This document shows positions 10,546-20,518 of a stretch of DNA of 40,991 bases, piece after piece. Made by a program: the position numbers and the translations under genes. This DNA comes from Streptomyces sp. GC420 (GTDB lineage Bacteria; Actinomycetota; Actinomycetes; Streptomycetales; Streptomycetaceae). The notes below the pieces were generated by a model that ran no database searches, was not told where the DNA came from, and was given only the letters and a program-made list of their open reading frames with translations. Positions within the stretch are counted from its first letter, which is position 1; every line of letters begins with the position of its first letter. The stretch covers positions 1 to 40,991 of the forward strand of contig NZ_JAAAXQ010000018.1 of assembly GCF_009916105.1 (NCBI RefSeq), read 5' to 3'.

Positions 10546-11625
10546 ATGTTCGAGGCGGTCGAGGACCTGATCGGTGAGCACGCCGATCTGGAGAAGAAGC
10601 TCGCGGACCCCTCGGTCCACGCCGACCAGGCGAACGCGCGCAGGATGAACAAGCGCTATGCCGAGCTGACCCCGATCGTCAGCACGTACCGCGCGTGGAA
10701 GCGGACCGGCGACGACATCGTGACGGCCCGCGAGTTCGCCGCCGACGACCCGGACTTCGCCGCCGAGGTCAAGGAGCTGACCGAGCAGCGCGAGGAGCTC
10801 ACCGAGAAGCTGCGGCTGCTGCTGGTCCCGCGCGACCCGAGCGACGACAAGGACGTCATCCTGGAGATCAAGGCGGGCGCGGGCGGCGACGAGTCCGCCC
10901 TGTTCGCCGGCGACCTGCTGCGGATGTACCTGCGCTACGCCGAACGGATCGGCTGGAAGACGGAGATCATCGACGCCACCGAGTCCGAGCTCGGCGGCTA
11001 CAAGGACGTCCAGGTCGCCGTGAAGACCAAGGGCGGCCAGGGCGCCACCGAGCCCGGCCAGGGCGTCTGGGCCCGGCTGAAGTACGAGGGCGGCGTGCAC
11101 CGCGTGCAGCGCGTGCCCGCGACCGAGTCGCAGGGCCGCATCCACACCTCCGCGGCCGGTGTCCTCGTCACGCCGGAGGCCGAGGAGGTCGACGTCGAGA
11201 TCAACCCGAACGATCTGCGCATCGACGTCTACCGCTCCTCGGGGCCCGGCGGCCAGTCCGTCAACACCACCGACTCCGCGGTGCGCATCACGCACCTGCC
11301 GACCGGCGTCGTCGCCTCCTGCCAGAATGAGAAGAGCCAGCTCCAGAACAAGGAGCAGGCCCTGCGCATCCTGCGGTCGCGGCTGCTCGCCGCCGCGCAG
11401 GAGGAGGCCGAGAAGAACGCCGCGGACGCCCGCCGCAGCCAGGTCCGCACGGTCGACAGGTCCGAGAAGATCCGTACGTACAACTTCCCCGAGAACCGCC
11501 TCTCGGACCACCGGGTCGGTTTCAAGGCGTACAACCTCGACCAGGTGCTCGACGGTGACCTGGACGCGGTCATCCAGGCTTGCGTCGACGCCGACTCCGC
11601 CGCCAAGCTCGCGGCCACGTCCTGA
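10546..11625 (+). CDS. prfA: Peptide chain release factor 1
   Basis: Class I release factor that recognises UAA and UAG stop codons and triggers peptide release. The 359-residue product has the stop-codon anticodon tripeptide PAT at 191-193 ([12 protein letters not shown]), the catalytic GGQ at 235-237 ([16 protein letters not shown]), and the C-terminal helix region [13 protein letters not shown]2 would have SPF instead of PAT. Length is standard. The ATG follows CAGGAGCCCGGAG. prmC, which methylates the GGQ glutamine, follows 68 bases downstream, a widespread functional pairing. Confidence 0.97.
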   Translation: MFEAVEDLIGEHADLEKKLADPSVHADQANARRMNKRYAELTPIVSTYRAWKRTGDDIVTAREFAADDPDFAAEVKELTEQREELTEKLRLLLVPRDPSDDKDVILEIKAGAGGDESALFAGDLLRMYLRYAERIGWKTEIIDATESELGGYKDVQVAVKTKGGQGATEPGQGVWARLKYEGGVHRVQRVPATESQGRIHTSAAGVLVTPEAEEVDVEINPNDLRIDVYRSSGPGGQSVNTTDSAVRITHLPTGVVASCQNEKSQLQNKEQALRILRSRLLAAAQEEAEKNAADARRSQVRTVDRSEKIRTYNFPENRLSDHRVGFKAYNLDQVLDGDLDAVIQACVDADSAAKLAATS

Positions 11626-11693
11626 AAAGCCCAGGGGCCAAAGCCGGCTCCGGCACCCCGAAGACCCCTGTACGTTCCGGCTGGAGGAAGAGC

Positions 11694-12539
11694 GTGAACC
11701 TTCTGCTCGCCGAGGTGGCCCAGGCCACCCAGCGGCTGGCCGACGCCGGTGTGCCCTCGCCGCGTTTCGACGCCGAGGAGCTCGCCGCGTTCGTGCACGG
11801 CGTCAAGCGGGGTGAACTGCACAACGTCAAGGACGCCGACTTCGACGCCCGCTACTGGGAGGCCGTGGCGCGCCGCGAGGCCCGCGAACCGCTCCAGCAC
11901 ATCACCGGCCGCGCGTTCTTCCGCTACCTCGAACTCCAGGTGGGTCCGGGGGTGTTCGTGCCCCGGCCGGAGACCGAGTCCGTCGTCGGCTGGGCCATAG
12001 ACGCGGTGCGGGCGATGGACGTCGTCGAGCCGCTGATCGTCGACCTGTGCACCGGCTCGGGTGCCATCGCCCTGGCCATGGCACAGGAGGTGCCCAGGTC
12101 GCGGGTGCACGCCGTGGAGCTGTCCGAAGAGGCACTGCGGTGGACCCGCAAGAACGTCGAGGGTTCCCGGGTGGTGCTGCACCAGGGCGACGCGCTGACG
12201 GCCCTGCCCGAGCTCGACGGGCAGGTCGACCTGGTCATCTCCAACCCGCCGTACATCCCGCTGACCGAATGGGAGTACGTCGCGCCGGAGGCCCGTGACC
12301 ACGACCCCGAACTCGCCCTCTTCTCGGGCGAGGACGGACTCGACACGATCCGCGGCATCGAACGGACGGCGCACCGGCTGCTGCGGCCGGGCGGGCTCGT
12401 CGTCGTCGAGCACGCCGACACCCAGGGCGGCCAGGTGCCGTGGATCTTCAACGAGGAGGCCGGCTGGACGGACGCGGCCGACCACCCCGACCTGAACAAC
12501 CGGCCCCGCTTCGCGACGGCCCGCAGGGCGATGCCGTGA
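11694..12539 (+). CDS. prmC: Release factor glutamine methyltransferase
   Basis: SAM-dependent enzyme that methylates the glutamine of the release factor GGQ motif. The GTG at 11694 is chosen: GGAGG lies 7-11 bases before it and family similarity starts at NLLLAEVAQAT. An earlier in-frame ATG at 11580 would overlap prfA. The 281-residue product has an N-terminal helical RF-binding domain (1 to about 75), the SAM motif VDLCTGSGAIALAMA (about 116-130) and the catalytic NPPY at 184-187. Formerly called HemK. It lies directly after prfA, encoding its substrate. Confidence 0.95.
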   Translation: MNLLLAEVAQATQRLADAGVPSPRFDAEELAAFVHGVKRGELHNVKDADFDARYWEAVARREAREPLQHITGRAFFRYLELQVGPGVFVPRPETESVVGWAIDAVRAMDVVEPLIVDLCTGSGAIALAMAQEVPRSRVHAVELSEEALRWTRKNVEGSRVVLHQGDALTALPELDGQVDLVISNPPYIPLTEWEYVAPEARDHDPELALFSGEDGLDTIRGIERTAHRLLRPGGLVVVEHADTQGGQVPWIFNEEAGWTDAADHPDLNNRPRFATARRAMP

Positions 12540-12541
12540 CG

Positions 12542-12700
12542 ATGCCCGAGCTTCACGCCGGCTTGGCGGCGCCGGCCGTCCGCATGCCCGCGGGCGGGCC
12601 GCAGCGGCACGCCCCCGGCCACCGCCGGGGGAGCCGCCGCACGGGCACCGGCGCCCCCGAGGAGAACCGAGTACTGGAGAACAAGGAGGCCGGCGAGTAA
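12542..12700 (+). CDS. Possible 52-residue ORF between prmC and the Sua5 gene
   Basis: An ATG two bases after the prmC stop opens a 52-codon frame (MPELHAGLAAPAV...) ending at TAATG, which overlaps the next start. About 94% of its codons end in G or C, like real genes here, and it fills a gap that would otherwise be empty. The protein is Arg/Gly/Pro-rich with no recognised domain, lacks a clear ribosome site, and contains a hairpin (12612-12631). It may be chance in GC-rich DNA. Confidence 0.3.
   Translation: MPELHAGLAAPAVRMPAGGPQRHAPGHRRGSRRTGTGAPEENRVLENKEAGE
12612..12631 (+). terminator. Hairpin between prmC and the Sua5 gene
   Basis: CCCCCGGC (12612-12619) pairs with GCCGGGGG (12624-12631) around a CACC loop. 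It may act as an attenuator or mRNA-stability element within the operon. The next ribosome site (AAGGAGGC) is 51 bases downstream. Confidence 0.4.
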
Positions 12701-13347
12701 TGGCTCGGCGATACGACACGAACGACGCGACCGACCGTGCGACCGGCCTGCGCGAGGCCGCTTCCGCCGTGCGCCGCGGTGAGCTGGTCGTGCTCCCCAC
12801 CGACACCGTGTACGGCATCGGCGCGGACGCCTTCAGCTCCGAGGCCGTCTCCGACCTGCTGCAGGCCAAGGGCCGGGGCCGCAACATGCCCACGCCCGTC
12901 CTCATCGGCTCCCCGAACACCCTGCACGGACTGGTCACCGACTTCTCCGAGCAGGCGTGGGAGCTCGTCGACGCCTTCTGGCCCGGCGCACTCACCCTGG
13001 TCGCCCGGCACCAGCCCTCGCTGCAGTGGGACCTCGGCGACACCCGCGGCACGGTGGCGGTGCGCATGCCGCTGCACCCGGTCGCCATCGAGCTGCTGAC
13101 CGAGGTCGGCCCCATGGCCGTGTCCTCCGCGAACCTCACCGGCCACCCGGTCCCGGAGAACTGCGACGCCGCGCAGGAGATGCTCGGCGACTCCGTCTCC
13201 GTCTACCTCGACGGCGGCCCCACCCCCGGCATCGAGCCGTCCTCGATCGTCGACGTCACCCGCAGGGTCCCGGTGCTGCTGCGCGCGGGAGCGCTCTCCG
13301 CAGACGAGCTCCGCAAGGTGGTACCCGACCTCGAGGTGGCCAATTGA
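12700..13347 (+). CDS. Sua5/YciO/YrdC family L-threonylcarbamoyladenylate synthase
   Basis: Makes threonylcarbamoyl-AMP from threonine, bicarbonate and ATP, the first step of the t6A37 modification of ANN-decoding tRNAs. The 215-residue protein has the YrdC fold signatures ELVVLPTDTVYGIGADAFS, AKGRGRNMP and FWPGALTLV, with AVSSANLTG later. It has the YrdC domain but no long Sua5 C-terminal domain. The ATG at 12700 follows the strong site AAGGAGGC. Its TGA overlaps the TTG start of the phosphatase-like gene by 3 bases, so these are translationally coupled. The product supplies tRNA modification and fits the translation-related cluster. Confidence 0.93.
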   Translation: MARRYDTNDATDRATGLREAASAVRRGELVVLPTDTVYGIGADAFSSEAVSDLLQAKGRGRNMPTPVLIGSPNTLHGLVTDFSEQAWELVDAFWPGALTLVARHQPSLQWDLGDTRGTVAVRMPLHPVAIELLTEVGPMAVSSANLTGHPVPENCDAAQEMLGDSVSVYLDGGPTPGIEPSSIVDVTRRVPVLLRAGALSADELRKVVPDLEVAN

Positions 13348-13988
13348 CGGCCCCTGAGGGGCGTGGCATAGGCGAACCCGGAAGCGACACCTTCCGCATC
13401 CTCCACGTCAGCACCGGCAACGTCTGCCGCTCGCCGATCACCGAGCGGCTGACCCGCCATGCCCTGGTGGACCGTCTCGGCGACCCCGTCGTGCGCGGCA
13501 TGATCGTGGAGAGCGCCGGCACCTGGGGCCACGAGGGTGCGCCCATGGAGGCCAACGCGGCGGCCGTCCTCGCCGAACTCGGCGCGGACGCCACCGGTTT
13601 CGTGGGGCGTGAACTCCTCGACGAGCACGTCATCACCGCCGACCTGGTGCTCACCGCGACCCGCGACCACCGGGCCCAGGTCATCTCCATGGGCCACTCG
13701 GCCGGACTGCGCACCTTCACCCTGAAGGAGTTCACCCGGCTGGTGCGGGCCATAGACCCCGCCACCCTCCCGGACGCCCGGGAGGAGGGCGTCGTCGAAC
13801 GCGCCCAGGCACTGGTGCGGGCCGCGGCCGCGCTGCGCGGCTGGCTGCTCGCGCCGAGCGTGGACGCCGACGAGGTGCTGGACCCTTACGGGGCGCCGAT
13901 CACCTTCTTCCGGTCGATCGGCGAGGAGATCAACCAGGCCCTGGAACCGGTCGTGACGGCCCTTACGGGTGTTCCCGCGAGGATGTGA
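13344..13988 (+). CDS. Low-molecular-weight phosphotyrosine phosphatase-like protein, nucleophile Cys replaced by Ser
   Basis: The only in-frame start consistent with the preceding stop is TTG at 13344 (TTGA overlap with the Sua5 gene). The 214-residue product has the LMW-PTP fold: P-loop region LHVSTGNVCRSPITERL near residues 20-36 and the general-acid motif DPY starting at Asp180. In active enzymes the loop reads V-C-x-G-N-x-C-R-S. Here the first, nucleophilic Cys is Ser23 (codon AGC), while the second Cys (28), Arg29 and Asp180 are kept. It is therefore probably inactive as a classical phosphatase and may bind phosphotyrosine or arsenate-like ligands. Annotation as protein-tyrosine phosphatase would be misleading. 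It sits between a tRNA-modification gene and an SHMT-like gene. Confidence 0.85.
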   Translation: MTAPEGRGIGEPGSDTFRILHVSTGNVCRSPITERLTRHALVDRLGDPVVRGMIVESAGTWGHEGAPMEANAAAVLAELGADATGFVGRELLDEHVITADLVLTATRDHRAQVISMGHSAGLRTFTLKEFTRLVRAIDPATLPDAREEGVVERAQALVRAAAALRGWLLAPSVDADEVLDPYGAPITFFRSIGEEINQALEPVVTALTGVPARM

Positions 13989-14064
13989 CCGTACGCCGCG
14001 GGCGGAGGCGCCCACGCGGGCCTACATTGGCTTTCGAGAACCCCTCGAGGCCCGGAGTCACGCC

Positions 14065-15331
<1,267 letters not shown>

Positions 15332-15336
<5 letters not shown>

Positions 15337-15367
15337 AGGGGGACGGGTGCAACCGATCCCGCTACCC
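15332..15367 (+). terminator. Weak stem-loop at the end of the SHMT-like gene
   Basis: GGGTAG (15332-15337, including the stop codon) can pair with CTACCC (15362-15367). The stem is short and the loop long, so support is weak. Confidence 0.3.
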
Positions 15368-15372
15368 GGAAG

Positions 15373-15402
15373 TCCACATCATTATGCGTACGAAGCTAGG
15401 GT
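15373..15402 (+). promoter_or_regulatory. Vegetative-type promoter of the WecA/TagO-like gene
   Basis: TCCACA (15373-15378) and TAGGGT (15397-15402) are 18 bases apart, a good HrdB-type match. Transcription would start near 15409, which excludes the upstream GTG at 15403 and supports a translation start at 15442. Confidence 0.5.
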
Positions 15403-15441
15403 GTGGGGCTGAGATGGCCAGCGATACCTCTGGGGCAGCCC

Positions 15442-16932
15442 GTGCGTGAATACCTGCTGACGCTCTGCGTCACGGCCGCGGTGACCTACCTGCTGACCGG
15501 GCCGGTGCGGAAATTCGCGATCCTGACCGGGGCGATGCCGGAGATCCGCGCGCGGGACGTGCACCGGGAACCCACACCGCGGCTCGGCGGCATCGCCATG
15601 TTCGGCGGGCTGTGCGCGGGCCTGCTGGTCGCCGACCACCTGCAGAACCTCAACAGCGTCTTCGAACTGTCGAACGAGCCACGGGCACTGCTCAGTGGCG
15701 CCGGGCTGATCTGGCTGCTGGGCGTGCTGGACGACAAGTGGGGCGTGGACGCGCTCATCAAGCTCGGCGGGCAGATGATCGCCGCCGGTGTGATGGTGAT
15801 GCAGGGCCTGACGATCCTCTGGCTGCCCATCCCCGGCGTCGGCACCGTCTCGCTGACCTCCTGGCAGGGCACGCTGCTCACGGTCGCGCTGGTGGTCATC
15901 ACCATCAACGCGGTGAACTTCGTGGACGGCCTGGACGGCCTCGCCTCCGGCATGGTGTGCATCGCGGCCGCGGCGTTCTTCATGTACTCGTACCGCATCT
16001 GGTACGGCTACTCGATCGAGGCCGCGGCGCCCGCGACGCTGTTCACCGCGATTCTGATGGGCATGTGCCTGGGCTTCCTGCCGCACAACATGCACCCGGC
16101 CCGGATCTTCATGGGCGACTCGGGCTCGATGCTGATCGGTCTGGTGCTGGCGGCGTCCGCGATCTCCGTGACGGGCCAGGTGGACCCGGACGCGATGAAG
16201 CTCTTCGCCGGCGGCGAGCGCGAGGCGACCCACGCGATGCTCCCGGTGTTCATCCCGCTGATGCTGCCGTTCACGATCATCGCGATCCCGGTCGCCGACC
16301 TGGTCCTCGCCATCGTCCGCAGGACGTGGAACGGGCAGTCGCCGTTCGCGGCGGACCGCGGGCATCTGCACCACCGGCTGCTGGAGATCGGTCACTCGCA
16401 CAGCCGAGCGGTCCTGATCATGTACTTCTGGTCGGCGCTGATCGCCTTCGGCGCGGTGCTGTACTCCGTGCACTCCGCGAGCATGTGGATCGTGCTGGCC
16501 GTCGTCGCGCTCAGCTTCATCGGCCTGGTCCTGCTGCTGCTGCCGCGCTTCACCCCCCGTGCGCCGCGCTGGGCGGAGCACCTCGTCCCGCCGCGCTACC
16601 GGCGCCGCGGGAAGCCGGCGGCGCGGACGGGCGCCCCGCAGGACGCGCAGGGCGCGCAGGGCGGGCAGGACGGCGGGCAGGACACGGACGGCGCCGACGG
16701 CACGGAGGCGGGATCCGCGGCGGAGGACGGCGCGCCGCGGGCCGGGACGGAGGCCGGGGAGGGTGCCCGGCAGCGGGTGCCGGTCCCGGTGGGCGCCGCG
16801 CGTGCCGCCGGTGCCGCCGGTGCCGCCGGGGCCGATGCGGCCGCGCACCGCTCCGAGGGCGTCAACGGGGCGACCGCGATCGGTGCCCGATCCCGCTTCG
16901 CCGACCGGCGGAGGGCCGGAACCCCGCGTTGA
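15442..16932 (+). CDS. Undecaprenyl-phosphate sugar-1-phosphate transferase, WecA/TagO/Rfe family
   Basis: Integral membrane enzyme that transfers a sugar-1-phosphate, usually GlcNAc-1-P, from UDP-sugar to the polyprenyl phosphate carrier, starting wall teichoic acid, arabinogalactan-type or other glycan synthesis. The 496-residue product has about 11 membrane segments, the Mg-binding DDKWG (97-101), NAVNFVDGLDGLASG (from 156), FMGDSGSMLIG and the C-terminal GHLHHRLLEIGHS carbohydrate motif. MraY is excluded by the HLHHRL motif. The start is placed at GTG 15442, as the protein's first helix begins there and the promoter lies just upstream. Residues about 385-496 form an unusual Ala/Gly/Arg/Asp-rich cytoplasmic tail. 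Confidence 0.92.
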   Translation: MREYLLTLCVTAAVTYLLTGPVRKFAILTGAMPEIRARDVHREPTPRLGGIAMFGGLCAGLLVADHLQNLNSVFELSNEPRALLSGAGLIWLLGVLDDKWGVDALIKLGGQMIAAGVMVMQGLTILWLPIPGVGTVSLTSWQGTLLTVALVVITINAVNFVDGLDGLASGMVCIAAAAFFMYSYRIWYGYSIEAAAPATLFTAILMGMCLGFLPHNMHPARIFMGDSGSMLIGLVLAASAISVTGQVDPDAMKLFAGGEREATHAMLPVFIPLMLPFTIIAIPVADLVLAIVRRTWNGQSPFAADRGHLHHRLLEIGHSHSRAVLIMYFWSALIAFGAVLYSVHSASMWIVLAVVALSFIGLVLLLLPRFTPRAPRWAEHLVPPRYRRRGKPAARTGAPQDAQGAQGGQDGGQDTDGADGTEAGSAAEDGAPRAGTEAGEGARQRVPVPVGAARAAGAAGAAGADAAAHRSEGVNGATAIGARSRFADRRRAGTPR

Positions 16933-17196
16933 CGAAACGGCCATTCGGCGCCATTACCACACATAGCGGCCGGTGATAATGCACACACGGGCGGGGTCAC
17001 TCTCATGTGTGACAGTCCGCACAGTGTGTAGGTAAAGACCTCATCAAATAGTTTGTGATACGGTTCACGAGAACCGGCGACAGTGCCGAATGACCGCAGT
17101 GCGACGGTCACTTGGCCCGAGGTTCCTCACTCGTCCCGGGCTTACGCTCGTCCATGACGACACTCGTTCCCCCAGCAAATAAGCGGAGCTGCCGCC
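16933..17196 (+). promoter_or_regulatory. Upstream region of the atp operon with inverted repeat 17061-17076
   Basis: No gene is seen in these 264 bases, which are AT-richer than their surroundings. CGGTTC-ACGA-GAACCG at 17061-17076 is a perfect 16-bp inverted repeat. TACGCT at 17143-17148 fits a -10 box, but no matching -35 is clear. The atp promoter or promoters probably lie here. Confidence 0.4.
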
Positions 17197-17610
17197 ATGC
17201 AGGCCAATGACGCCCGAAGCGTTCTCCATGCCGCCGTGCCCACGGCGGCCGCCGGAGCGATCGCCGCTGTCATCAGCGGTGTCGTCGCCGGCGGCAAGGG
17301 GGCGGTCGGCGCGATCGTCGGAGCACTGGTGGTGATCGTCTTCATGGGGATCGGGCTCGTCGTGCTCGAACGGACGGCGAAATCGCTCCCCCAGCTCTTC
17401 CAGGCCATGGGCCTGATGCTCTACACGACGCAACTGCTGCTGCTTCTCGTGTTCGTCGCGCTGTTCAAGGACACGACGCTCTTCAATCCGAAGGCCTTCG
17501 CGGCCACGCTCGTCGCGGCCACTCTCGTGTGGATCGCGGCACAGGCGCGCGCCCACATGAAGGCCAAGATCCTCTATGTCGATGCCGAGAAGACGGGTCC
17601 CGCGACGTGA
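17197..17610 (+). CDS. atpI: ATP synthase protein I
   Basis: Small hydrophobic protein heading the atp operon; in bacteria AtpI helps assemble the c-ring. The 137-residue product has four predicted membrane helices, with a Gly/Ala-rich first pair (AAAGAIAAVISGVVAGG, AIVGALVVIVFMGIGL) and a charged C-terminus. It is recognised mainly by position directly before atpB, since AtpI sequences are poorly conserved. The ATG follows AAGCGGAGCT. A 228-base gap with no gene follows before atpB. It holds only weak signals, including TATCGT at 17649-17654 as a possible -10. Confidence 0.85.
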   Translation: MQANDARSVLHAAVPTAAAGAIAAVISGVVAGGKGAVGAIVGALVVIVFMGIGLVVLERTAKSLPQLFQAMGLMLYTTQLLLLLVFVALFKDTTLFNPKAFAATLVAATLVWIAAQARAHMKAKILYVDAEKTGPAT

Positions 17611-17838
17611 GGGGTAGGGCCGGGATAAGTGCGCGTTCGAGATACTGCTATCGTCCGGTTCCAACTGCGGCACCGCGGGCAAGGGCATCCGATCTGACGC
17701 CCGCACCATCGCGAGGCTCGATGCCTGACCGCCGCCCCCACATTCGTAAGACCACCAGTCCGGTGCCGACCCGCGGCTGCGCGCCGCGCCGACACAACGA
17801 GGTTGCCGAACCTATGCGCCACGCTGAAGGAGCCCGCG

Positions 17839-18970
<1,132 letters not shown>

Positions 18971-19006
18971 TCACCTCACCGACACGTATCGACGAAAGGC
19001 ACTGAT

Positions 19007-19564
19007 GTGATCGCCAACCTGGTACAGCTGGCGTCCGAGGAGAAGCAGAACCCGCTTCTCCCGCCGGGCCCCGAGCTGCTGATCGGCGCCATCGCCTTCG
19101 CCATCGTGTTCTTCTTCTTCTGGAAGAAGGCCCTCCCGAACATCAACAAGGTTCTCGAGGAGCGCCGCGAGGCGATCGAGGGTGGCATCGAGAAGGCCGA
19201 GGCGGCTCAGGTCGAGGCCCAGAGCGTGCTGGAGCAGTACAAGGCCCAGCTCGCCGAGGCCCGTCACGAGGCCGCGCGCCTGCGCCAGGAGGCGCAGGAG
19301 CAGGGCGCCGCGCTCATCGCCGAGATGCGTGCGGAAGGCCAGCGGCAGCGCGAGGAGATCGTCGCCGCCGGTCACGCGCAGATCGAGGCCGACCGCAAGG
19401 CCGCGTCCCAGACGCTGCGGCAGGACGTCGGCAAGCTCGCCACCGACCTGGCCGGCAAGCTCGTCGGTGAGTCCCTCGAGGACCATGCCCGGCAGAGCCG
19501 TGTCATCGACCGCTTCCTCGACGAGCTCGAGGACAGCGCGACGAAGGCCGAGGCCGCCCGATGA
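19007..19564 (+). CDS. atpF: F0F1 ATP synthase subunit b
   Basis: Peripheral stalk subunit linking F0 to F1. GTG start at 19007 behind GAAAGG; an ATG at 19005 is in another frame. The 185-residue product has one N-terminal membrane helix (about 22-42, LLIGAIAFAIVFFFFWKKAL), then a long charged helical stalk rich in Glu, Ala, Arg and Gln that dimerises as a coiled coil. Its TGA overlaps the atpH ATG as ATGA, giving translational coupling. Unlike mycobacteria, b and delta are separate genes here. Confidence 0.95.
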   Translation: MIANLVQLASEEKQNPLLPPGPELLIGAIAFAIVFFFFWKKALPNINKVLEERREAIEGGIEKAEAAQVEAQSVLEQYKAQLAEARHEAARLRQEAQEQGAALIAEMRAEGQRQREEIVAAGHAQIEADRKAASQTLRQDVGKLATDLAGKLVGESLEDHARQSRVIDRFLDELEDSATKAEAAR

Positions 19565-20376
19565 ACGGATCGAGCCGCGAGGCACTGGCTGCCGCGCGCG
19601 AGCGCCTCGACGCGCTGACGGACTCCACGTCCGTCGACGCGGCGACGCTCGCCGGGGAGCTGGCCGCCGTCACCGCGCTGCTCGACCGCGAGGTGTCCCT
19701 GCGTCGGGTCCTCACCGACCCGGCGCAGACCGGTGAGGCCAAGGCCGACCTGGCCGGGCGCCTCCTGGGCGGCCAGGTCGGCGGCGAGACCGCCGACCTG
19801 GTGAGCGGCATGGTCCGCTCCCGCTGGTCGCAGTCGCGTGACCTGGTCGACGCGCTCGAGGAGCTGGCGATCACCGCCGAGCTCACCGGCGCGCAGAAGT
19901 CCGGTGCGCTCGACGACGTGGAGGACGAGGTCTTCCGGTTCGGCCGGATCGTCACCTCCAGCACCGAGCTGCGTGCGGCACTGACCGACCGGGCCGCCAC
20001 GGCGTCCGCCAAGACGGAGCTGCTGCGCTCGCTGCTCGGCGGCAGGGCCAACCCCGTCACCGAGCGCCTGGTCGTGCGTCTTGTGACCCAGCCGCGGGGA
20101 CGTAGCCTGGAAGCGGGACTGGAGTCCCTGTCCCGGCTGGCCGCCGCCCGCCGGGACCGCGTGGTCGCGGTGGTCACCTCCGCGGTGCCGCTCAGCGACC
20201 GGCAGAAGCAGCGGCTGGGCGATGCTCTGGCCAAGCTCTACGGCCGCCGGATGCACCTGAACCTGGACGTGGACCCCGAGGTCCTCGGCGGGATCTCGGT
20301 GCGGGTCGGTGACGAGCTCATCAACGGCACCGTCGCGGACCGCCTCGACGGGGCGAGCCGCAGGATGGCCGGCTGA
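19561..20376 (+). CDS. atpH: F0F1 ATP synthase subunit delta
   Basis: Caps the peripheral stalk on the F1 alpha N-termini. The 271-residue product is about 95 residues longer than E. coli delta, as is usual in Streptomyces. The conserved C-terminal block [21 protein letters not shown] with [13 protein letters not shown] marks the family. The start overlaps the atpF stop (ATGA). A 142-base structured gap separates it from atpA, unusual within this otherwise compact operon. Confidence 0.95.
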   Translation: MNGSSREALAAARERLDALTDSTSVDAATLAGELAAVTALLDREVSLRRVLTDPAQTGEAKADLAGRLLGGQVGGETADLVSGMVRSRWSQSRDLVDALEELAITAELTGAQKSGALDDVEDEVFRFGRIVTSSTELRAALTDRAATASAKTELLRSLLGGRANPVTERLVVRLVTQPRGRSLEAGLESLSRLAAARRDRVVAVVTSAVPLSDRQKQRLGDALAKLYGRRMHLNLDVDPEVLGGISVRVGDELINGTVADRLDGASRRMAG

Positions 20377-20410
20377 CCGTCAGCGGTCACCAACTCAACA
20401 AGCAGGACGA

Positions 20411-20498
20411 CGGCCCGAGTTGGGCCGTAACAGAGGATGCGTAGTTATCTGGGGGGCGCCCCCAGTAGCACACCCCCAGAAGCAACTTCGGGCCCAAC
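20411..20498 (+). promoter_or_regulatory. Candidate switchable RNA structure in the atpH-atpA gap
   Basis: CGGCCC-GAGTT-GGGCCG (20411-20427) forms a local hairpin. Part of it, GTTGGGCC (20419-20426), is also fully complementary to GGCCCAAC (20491-20498), which lies right before the AAGGAG/AGGGA ribosome-site region of atpA. Between them CTGGGGG (20449-20455) can pair with either of two CCCCCAG copies (20459-20465 or 20473-20479). The two arrangements exclude each other, as in translational attenuators. Confidence 0.45.
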
Positions 20499-20518
20499 AA
20501 GGAGAGCAGGGAACCCAG

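Noticed and set aside
10159..11511. 450-codon minus-strand frame opposite rpmE and prfA
   Set aside because: Shadow of rpmE and prfA, crossing their intergenic stem-loop.
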